A stretch of DNA of 11,455 bases from contig JANXMD010000034.1 in assembly GCA_025354845.1 (NCBI GenBank), positions 1-11,455 on the forward strand, written 5' to 3'. The translations under genes were made by a program, and so were the position numbers. The DNA comes from Verrucomicrobiota bacterium. Its GTDB lineage: Bacteria; Verrucomicrobiota; Verrucomicrobiia; Limisphaerales; UBA9464. The notes under the pieces are model-generated. The model did no database searches. It saw only the letters and a program-made list of their open reading frames with translations, and was not told where the DNA came from. Of this stretch, positions 7,470 to 11,455 are shown in pieces (positions within the stretch are counted from its first letter, which is position 1; every line of letters begins with the position of its first letter).

Positions 7470-8066
7470 TCAGGGTTGAAGCTCCGTGCCGCAGTCGGGC
7501 ATTTCCCGCCCGAACCACGGGTTGTGTTGCACGCGATCCAGCTGGATCCACGCCGCGCTCGACGGGGCATCGGGGAAGGCGCGTCGCGTCATGGGACACT
7601 GAAACAGGCGCACGTCGTCAAAGCCGTGGGATCGGGTGCGAAGCTGGCGGCCAATTGCCACCAAGCGTTGACTTAGCGGATAGAACGCCTTGCGCGCCTC
7701 GGCGAGTGTGGTGCCGGCGTTTCGGACTTCGGGAACCAGCGAAGCTACGTTGGAGAATGTATCGAGTGAGGCGAGGCTCGGGAGAGCCGTCGCTGCGGCG
7801 CGCAGGCCGTCCAGTCGGTCGTGGAAGGCGTGGAGATCATCCTCGGCAAGCGCGTGGCCGACGGAATCGGCCCCTTGGATGAAGGTCCGGATCGCTGCGA
7901 TTTCGGATGCCGAGAGCTCGGCATGAATCGCGGCGACTGCGACGACGACAGCATTGGTGTTCGCGGTGTTGGGGACCGAACCATCGTCCGCGTCCATTCC
8001 CGCCAACTGGGCCTGCGCGTCGAGCAGAAATCCGCCCTGGCTTACCACCCGTTCCCCGAGGCTCAC
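7470..8066 (-). CDS. cusB: C-terminal part of CusB, with DUF3347 domain, separated by an in-frame stop
   Basis: This 198-codon open frame continues the CusB adaptor in the same reading frame, directly after its TGA. It begins VSLGERVVSQGGFLLDAQAQ, which is the end of the membrane-proximal domain of RND adaptors, so it is not an independent gene by origin. After a linker (residues 25-40), residues 40-198 resemble DUF3347, a domain found at the end of some CusB proteins. Its hallmarks are intact: LFQCPM (155-159), AWIQLD, NPWFG (182-186), Met189 and Cys192-Gly, which look like a Met/Cys metal site. The GTG next to the TGA could permit reinitiation, but no Shine-Dalgarno or new signal peptide is present, so an independently made product would stay in the cytoplasm. 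It is most likely the detached end of a recently broken gene, a read-through product, or a base error in the sequence. Confidence 0.8.
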   Translation of the reverse strand: MSLGERVVSQGGFLLDAQAQLAGMDADDGSVPNTANTNAVVVAVAAIHAELSASEIAAIRTFIQGADSVGHALAEDDLHAFHDRLDGLRAAATALPSLASLDTFSNVASLVPEVRNAGTTLAEARKAFYPLSQRLVAIGRQLRTRSHGFDDVRLFQCPMTRRAFPDAPSSAAWIQLDRVQHNPWFGREMPDCGTELQP

Positions 8067-8069
8067 TCA
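8067..8069 (-). other. In-frame TGA interrupting cusB
   Basis: The frame reads ...SLVEILG-TGA-VSLGERVV... without any shift on either side. Adaptors of this family normally read VEILxGLxxGERVV here, so the TGA occupies a position where glycine is expected; GGA to TGA is one base change. TGA is used as an ordinary stop in seven other genes of the window, so global recoding is excluded. Confidence 0.85.
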
Positions 8070-9188
8070 GCCGAGGATTTCCACCAGGGAGTCACCGACA
8101 CGGCCCAGGGTCACGGTGCGAAGTGTGTAGCGACCGGGAGTCCGCTCGATGAACACGCGCGGTTTGCCGCCCGGATTGAGAACGGCGGAGCGAGGGATGC
8201 TCAGCGCGTCGTTGACCACCACGGTGGCACGGACGTCTGCCGACAATCGGTGGCGGAGCCGACGTTTCGGATTCGGCATTTCCACCCGCACCTTGGCACT
8301 GGCAGAGGCGGGATCGAGATTCGGATCGATGAACCGGATCCGGTTGGTGAACACCTCGCCGGGAAGCGCCGGGGTGGTGACCTCCACGACCTGTCCCGGC
8401 TGCAGCCAGGCGAGATCGCGCTCATAGGCGTCGAACTTCAGCCACATCACCGAGAAGTCACCGAGCTCGAACAACGGATCCCCTTCCTTCACGTACTGGC
8501 CGGCGTAGGCGATGCGCTTCACCACGGTGCCGCCCATCGGGGAACGGATGTCAAAGGTCAGGGTCTCCGGCGTGACGCTGGTGGGCAGGAGGTCAATCTG
8601 TTCGGCCGAGAGACCGAGCTGGCGCAGCCGGGTGCGTGCCGAGGCGAGCAGAGAACCGGACTCCGCACCGGCCTTTCCGGACCCCGTGTGCAAAGCCAGG
8701 TATTCGCGGACCGCGGCGAGCAGGGGCGCGCTGTAGAGCGACGCGAGACGGTCGCCGGCCGCGATCTCTGCGCCGTCGTGATGCAGGAACAGCGTGTCGA
8801 TGCGCCCCTCCACGTAGGCGCTGAGGATGCGGTGACGCGAATCGTCGTCATCGATCGTCCCAGTGAACCGCAGCGTGCGTTCAAGAGGTTGCCGTCGTAC
8901 TTCTGCCACCTTCACCCCGATGGCGGTGACAACATTCGAAGCCAGGGACATCGAGTGGTCTCCGGCAGGCGTTTCGCCGTCGTACACCGGCACGAGATCC
9001 ATGCCGCAAACCGTGCATTTCCCGGGCTTGTCCGAGCGGATCCACGGATGCATCGGGGATTGGTAGAAGAGAACCTTGCGCACGGCCGGCGTGGGCTCGT
9101 GCACGTTGCCCGAGGCGAGCCGGGAATGGGCGAACCATCCGGCGGCGCCGGCGAGGAGGAGCGTGAAAACAAGGGCGAGCGGTTTCAT
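8067..9188 (-). CDS. cusB: CusB-type periplasmic adaptor (membrane fusion protein), ended early by an in-frame TGA
   Basis: Periplasmic adaptor that links the CusA pump to the CusC channel and hands it metal. The ATG at 9188 lies 10 nt after the cusC stop; 373 residues precede the TGA. Residues 4-20 are an N-terminal membrane anchor or signal. Residues 40-70 form a heavy-metal-binding domain (YQSPMHPWIRSDKPGKC then CGMDLVPVY) with Met46, His47, Cys58, Cys61 and Met63; its usual first Cys is Ser44. Then come the barrel-sandwich halves (ILSAYVEGRIDTLFLHHDGA, and SPMGGTVVKRIAYAGQYVKEG), a helical hairpin between them (about 155-205), and the beta-barrel (SVMWLKFDAYERDLAWLQPG onward). The membrane-proximal domain is cut at residue 373 and continues in the next frame segment. 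Read through, the whole would be 572 residues. Function of the truncated protein is doubtful. Confidence 0.88.
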   Translation of the reverse strand: MKPLALVFTLLLAGAAGWFAHSRLASGNVHEPTPAVRKVLFYQSPMHPWIRSDKPGKCTVCGMDLVPVYDGETPAGDHSMSLASNVVTAIGVKVAEVRRQPLERTLRFTGTIDDDDSRHRILSAYVEGRIDTLFLHHDGAEIAAGDRLASLYSAPLLAAVREYLALHTGSGKAGAESGSLLASARTRLRQLGLSAEQIDLLPTSVTPETLTFDIRSPMGGTVVKRIAYAGQYVKEGDPLFELGDFSVMWLKFDAYERDLAWLQPGQVVEVTTPALPGEVFTNRIRFIDPNLDPASASAKVRVEMPNPKRRLRHRLSADVRATVVVNDALSIPRSAVLNPGGKPRVFIERTPGRYTLRTVTLGRVGDSLVEILG

Positions 9189-9198
9189 GGGGCGAAAT

Positions 9199-10560
9199 TC
9201 AGTGAGTGTGGACTGCCCCGGTCTTGGAGGGGGGCGGGTCGGATTCGGCGGTGGCGAGTCGAAGGGTCTCTCGGGCCGTGAGGCCGCAGAGTCGCGCCAA
9301 GCCATGCAGGCGCGTCCACTGTTCCGCGATGGCGCGGGCCTCGGAAAGCCGCGCCTCCAGATGCATGCGGCGTGCATCCAGCACGTCGGTCATCATCCCG
9401 CGGTTGCTGCTCCACGCGGCCAGTGCCGCCTGGAGCGCTTGGTCGGTTCTCGGCAAGAGTTCTTGGCGGGCCGCGACCGCTTCGCGACGGGCGTTGGCGA
9501 TCTCGATGAGTTCGTGATGGATCTCGTTGCGCAGCGTGAGCGCCGCCTCGACCCCTTCCTGCTCCACGGCGTGCAGGCGCTGTCGGTCGCGTTCCAGGTC
9601 GTGGCGATAAGCGGCGCGATTCCACCACGGCAGGCTCAGGCTGAGGGTCACCGTTCCGTTGCGAAATCCGGCGTCGCCGGCGAATTCGCGTCCCTCCACG
9701 CCGACCGCCACATCGGGGCGCGCGGAGCGTCGTGTAACCTCGACCGTCGCCTGTGCGGCGCGGCGTTCCCGTTCGAGTTGACGGAGCGTTGGGCCATTGA
9801 CCTCGGCGCGTTGCTGCAAGGCTGCAGTGGAGTGTGTGGACGGGGCGGGGTCGGGAAGTCGGAAGGAGGGAACCGGATCGAGCGGCTCGCGTCCAAGCGC
9901 GTGATTCACCCACGCGCGCGCTGCTGCGGCTCGCTGTCGATCGCTTTCCAATTGCGTGGTGCGACGGGTACGCTCGTTTTGGAGACGCAACACTTCGACC
10001 GCCGATCCTTGATTCGACTGGTATCGCGTTTCGGCGGTGCCCACGGCCACCTCGATCCACGCGAGGTCTTCGGTGCCAATCCGTACCGCCTCCTCCGCCA
10101 GCGCGGCCTCGTACACCGTGCGGGCGAGGTCGAATCTCAATTGCTGGAACAGCGCCTCAACGCGGGTGGCCGCCGCCGCGGCTTCCGCCTCGGCCACCTT
10201 GCGGGCCGCGGATTCCTTGCCCATCACGGGGAGCTTTTGGTCGAGCCCATAGACGAGGTTGCCCTCCTCGCGGGACTTCATGTTGCGCTCATCGAACACG
10301 GCGCCTCCGAGGCGGACGGTGGGATCGGCAATCCGTCGCGTGCCGGCGGCCTCCGCGTTGGCGGCGTTGAAGCGGGCCCGGGCGGAGTTGAGTCCGGGAT
10401 GTCCGGCGCTCAGCGCGCCCGACTGGAGTTCGATCCATTCCGGCGTGGCGATGATTCCAGGTGCTGGGACCGGGGCGTTGGTGTCCGCGGCGCGCACGTC
10501 CGGGGGCGCGAGTTGCACGGACAGGCAAGCAACCACCAACGGAAGAAAACGAATTTTCAT
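9199..10560 (-). CDS. cusC: TolC-family outer membrane channel, CusC-like
   Basis: Outer membrane efflux protein that forms the exit duct of the Cus pump. It has 453 residues, normal for the family. The signal peptide is about residues 1-24, with likely cleavage after VRA; a lipobox-like VVAC at 9-12 is also present, but the hydrophobic run before it is very short. The rest has the two repeated OEP halves with long Ala/Glu/Arg-rich helices (about 115-225 and 255-430) and the beta-strand motif YGLDQKLPVMGKES (104-117), which resembles the xQxLPxxGK block common in CusC/CzcC proteins, and TLSLSLPWWNR in the second half. It starts with ATG at 10560 and ends 10 nt before cusB, so the two are clearly cotranscribed. 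The symbol is given by operon context; sequence alone supports only the TolC/OEP family. Confidence 0.88.
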   Translation of the reverse strand: MKIRFLPLVVACLSVQLAPPDVRAADTNAPVPAPGIIATPEWIELQSGALSAGHPGLNSARARFNAANAEAAGTRRIADPTVRLGGAVFDERNMKSREEGNLVYGLDQKLPVMGKESAARKVAEAEAAAAATRVEALFQQLRFDLARTVYEAALAEEAVRIGTEDLAWIEVAVGTAETRYQSNQGSAVEVLRLQNERTRRTTQLESDRQRAAAARAWVNHALGREPLDPVPSFRLPDPAPSTHSTAALQQRAEVNGPTLRQLERERRAAQATVEVTRRSARPDVAVGVEGREFAGDAGFRNGTVTLSLSLPWWNRAAYRHDLERDRQRLHAVEQEGVEAALTLRNEIHHELIEIANARREAVAARQELLPRTDQALQAALAAWSSNRGMMTDVLDARRMHLEARLSEARAIAEQWTRLHGLARLCGLTARETLRLATAESDPPPSKTGAVHTH

Positions 10561-10735
10561 GACACTGAGAGCGATGACAAACCGCTGACGGGAAGGCGGA
10601 CGGGAAACTCGGCGGACTCAGATTGGATCCGGAGCCCGACGGTTTGCGACGGAGGTCGGGCGGGATCGGCGAGGGCGAGCGAGGCGCGTGCGGTCCCGGC
10701 ATGCGGGGACACGTCACCCAGGAGGGCTCAGCGGA

Positions 10736-11134
10736 TCAGAGAAGCAGCGTGCCGTGCCGGAGGAAGAGGGGCACGGGGGCGACTGCGGCGACCGACACGG
10801 GTGCTGGAGACCGCTCCGAACCTCGTGGTGCGGCCAACGAATCCAGACGGAGGAGAGAGGCGTGAAGTGCGAGGAACAGCCCGCGAGACGTCGGCCCAGT
10901 AGGGGAAGCCGGGGCGGAAGGCAACGACGAGGAGGGTGCGCGCTGGACGCAGCAGGAGGCCGGCGCGGGCGACGGGCAGCAGGAATGGGAAACCGGTGCC
11001 GACTTGCTGCAACAGGAGCTTGGGCCGGCCGACTGGTGGGCCGAGCGGCCATTGCCGAGTCCGGAGCCGTCCGACGCTGCGATCTGCCCCCAGACGAGCG
11101 CGAGGCTCGCGAGCAGGGTGCAGATCCATTTCAT
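10736..11134 (-). CDS. Small exported Cys-rich protein heading the copper efflux operon
   Basis: A 132-residue protein that I do not recognise as a named family. Residues 1-20 are a good signal peptide (MKWICTLLASLALVWGQIAA), with cleavage likely near Ala20. The mature part has three Cys-Cys pairs at 41-42, 52-53 and 61-62 with His33 and His50 nearby, then a Pro/Ser/Ala-rich region and a C-terminal VPLFLRHGTLLL. The paired cysteines and the place as first gene after the promoter suggest periplasmic Cu(I)/Ag(I) binding. It is similar in layout, not in proven sequence, to CopL proteins that precede copper-resistance genes in Xanthomonas. Two other frames are open over the same DNA, as is common at this GC content, but only this one has an ATG plus a signal peptide. 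cusC starts 175 nt further on, with no gene or terminator visible between. Confidence 0.65.
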   Translation of the reverse strand: MKWICTLLASLALVWGQIAASDGSGLGNGRSAHQSAGPSSCCSKSAPVSHSCCPSPAPASCCVQRAPSSSLPSAPASPTGPTSRGLFLALHASLLRLDSLAAPRGSERSPAPVSVAAVAPVPLFLRHGTLLL

Positions 11135-11217
11135 ACAAAAGGTGAGACGTTTTGGAGTCGTCTGACGTTCAATTTGTTATTTCGCCGGGAGGTTCAACTT
11201 GGAGAGGTACTTCGTTT

Positions 11218-11245
11218 CACCTGACAAACTATAGGTGCAACACCT
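11218..11245. promoter_or_regulatory. AGGTG/CACCT inverted repeats overlapping the promoter (putative operator)
   Basis: On the plus strand CACCT (11218-11222), AGGTG (11233-11237) and CACCT (11241-11245) alternate in orientation. AGGTG-CAA-CACCT forms a perfect palindrome with a 3-nt centre between -35 and -10, touching the -10. CACCT-N10-AGGTG forms a second one over -10 and the start site. Such a position fits a repressor. It does not match the CueR or CopY operators that I know, so the regulator is unknown; none is encoded in the window. Confidence 0.5.
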
Positions 11246-11256
11246 TGTTTTAGCAA
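11228..11256 (-). promoter_or_regulatory. Candidate promoter of the cus operon
   Basis: On the minus strand TTGCTA (11256-11251) and TATAGT (11233-11228, 5 of 6 to the -10 consensus) are exactly 17 nt apart. The region is clearly AT-richer than the rest of the window. Transcription would begin near 11221, giving a leader of about 87 nt before the Cys-rich protein ATG at 11134. The 17-nt spacer argues against a MerR/CueR-type promoter, which has 19-20 nt. Confidence 0.6.
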
Positions 11257-11342
11257 TCAAGTCCCCGTAGCCGCCGAGGGAACGAGGTGGATCCCCGGGA
11301 CATGTGGTCCCGCACCCAAGTCGATGGACTCCGAACGGTCCC

Positions 11343-11368
11343 GGAGTGCGGCAGTCCTCTGCCGCTCT
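11343..11368 (+). repeat. Palindromic hairpin unit, copy A
   Basis: A 26-base unit whose core is a 7-bp stem GCGGCAG/CTGCCGC around a TCCT loop, flanked by GGAGT on the left and T(CT) on the right. The same unit occurs in the opposite orientation at 11429-11454, with a stem that differs by two swapped base pairs. Confidence 0.8.
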
Positions 11369-11428
11369 GGCCGGGAACGGGGTGCCAAAGAACACGGCGT
11401 CTGGTCCCGCAACGAGGTCCGCGAGTCG

Positions 11429-11454
11429 AGAGCGCGAGAGGACTCGCGCACTCC
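11429..11454 (-). repeat. Palindromic hairpin unit, copy B (opposite orientation)
   Basis: Read on the minus strand this is the same unit as copy A: GGAGT, a 7-bp stem GCGCGAG/CTCGCGC, loop TCCT, then TCT. It matches copy A at 22 of 26 positions, and all four differences are paired within the stem. Confidence 0.8.
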
Positions 11455-11455
11455 A

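Larger units (their letters stand above)
11257..11455. other. Intergenic region rich in hairpins and short repeats
   Basis: No gene is convincing here. The stretch holds a chain of perfect inverted repeats: CGGGAC/GTCCCG (11296-11312), ACTCCG/CGGAGT (11328-11347) and the two hairpin units listed separately. It also has direct repeats TGGTCCCGCA (11305-11314, 11402-11411) and AACGAGGT (11281-11288, 11411-11418). This looks like non-coding repetitive DNA, or a structured RNA, reaching to or past the right edge. Confidence 0.6.

Noticed and set aside
8067..8069. Genome-wide reassignment of UGA to glycine
   Set aside because: UGA ends fabG, waaA, cusA, cusC, the YHS gene, the DUF3347 segment and the Cys-rich gene at natural protein ends, so it works as a stop here.
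7821..9281. Plus-strand open frame (486 codons) opposite cusB
   Set aside because: Antisense shadow of the adaptor gene; the translation is rich in Arg, His and Gly with no recognisable motif.
10561..10735. Extra small gene or terminator between the Cys-rich gene and cusC
   Set aside because: No frame with a plausible start and protein features, and no stem followed by a T-run, was seen.
9076..10902. Long plus-strand open frame (608 codons) across cusC
   Set aside because: It lies antisense to cusC and part of cusB, both with clear family motifs. Its translation shows no domain, and long antisense frames are common at this GC content.
11218..11256. CueR/MerR-type operator
   Set aside because: The -35 to -10 spacing is 17 nt rather than 19-20, and the palindrome does not match the CueR consensus.

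Overview
The window is GC-rich bacterial DNA from a Gram-negative organism: it carries a Kdo transferase for lipopolysaccharide and a tripartite RND metal efflux pump. The look of the proteins (the FabF variant, a CusB with an N-terminal metal-binding domain and a C-terminal DUF3347 domain, a YHS-type lipoprotein), the CGAAAGT-type heptamer repeat, the palindromic intergenic units and the general lack of Shine-Dalgarno sequences suggest Verrucomicrobiota or a relative. That placement is an inference from pattern memory, not from a search.

Region 1 (1-2101, minus strand) is a fatty acid synthesis cluster read fabG -> acpP -> fabF. fabF runs off the left edge. A strong intrinsic terminator lies between acpP and fabF, and a plausible promoter lies between fabG and acpP. 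Region 2 (2102-2383) is a divergent intergenic region. Region 3 (2384-3685, plus strand) is waaA (kdtA), which ends 2 bases from the convergent end of the efflux operon.

Region 4 (11256 down to 3688, minus strand) is a copper/silver efflux operon. Reading along it: a sigma70-like promoter overlapped by AGGTG/CACCT inverted repeats; a small exported protein with three Cys-Cys pairs; cusC (outer membrane channel); cusB (periplasmic adaptor), broken by an in-frame TGA; the C-terminal DUF3347 part of cusB as a separate open frame; a small YHS/TRASH-like metal-binding lipoprotein; and cusA (inner membrane RND pump). CusA keeps the three methionines that bind Cu(I)/Ag(I) in E. coli CusA, but has Gln where E. 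coli has the proton-relay residue Glu939. The YHS lipoprotein and the Cys-rich leader probably take the periplasmic metal-handling role that CusF has in E. coli, which is not encoded here.

Region 5 (about 11260-11455) has no convincing gene. It holds a cluster of short perfect hairpins and direct repeats, including two copies of one hairpin unit in opposite orientation whose stems differ only by compensating base-pair swaps.

The most notable points are the in-frame TGA that splits CusB at a probable glycine position, the covarying hairpin repeat, the putative metal-responsive operator, and the Cys-rich leader protein at the head of the operon.
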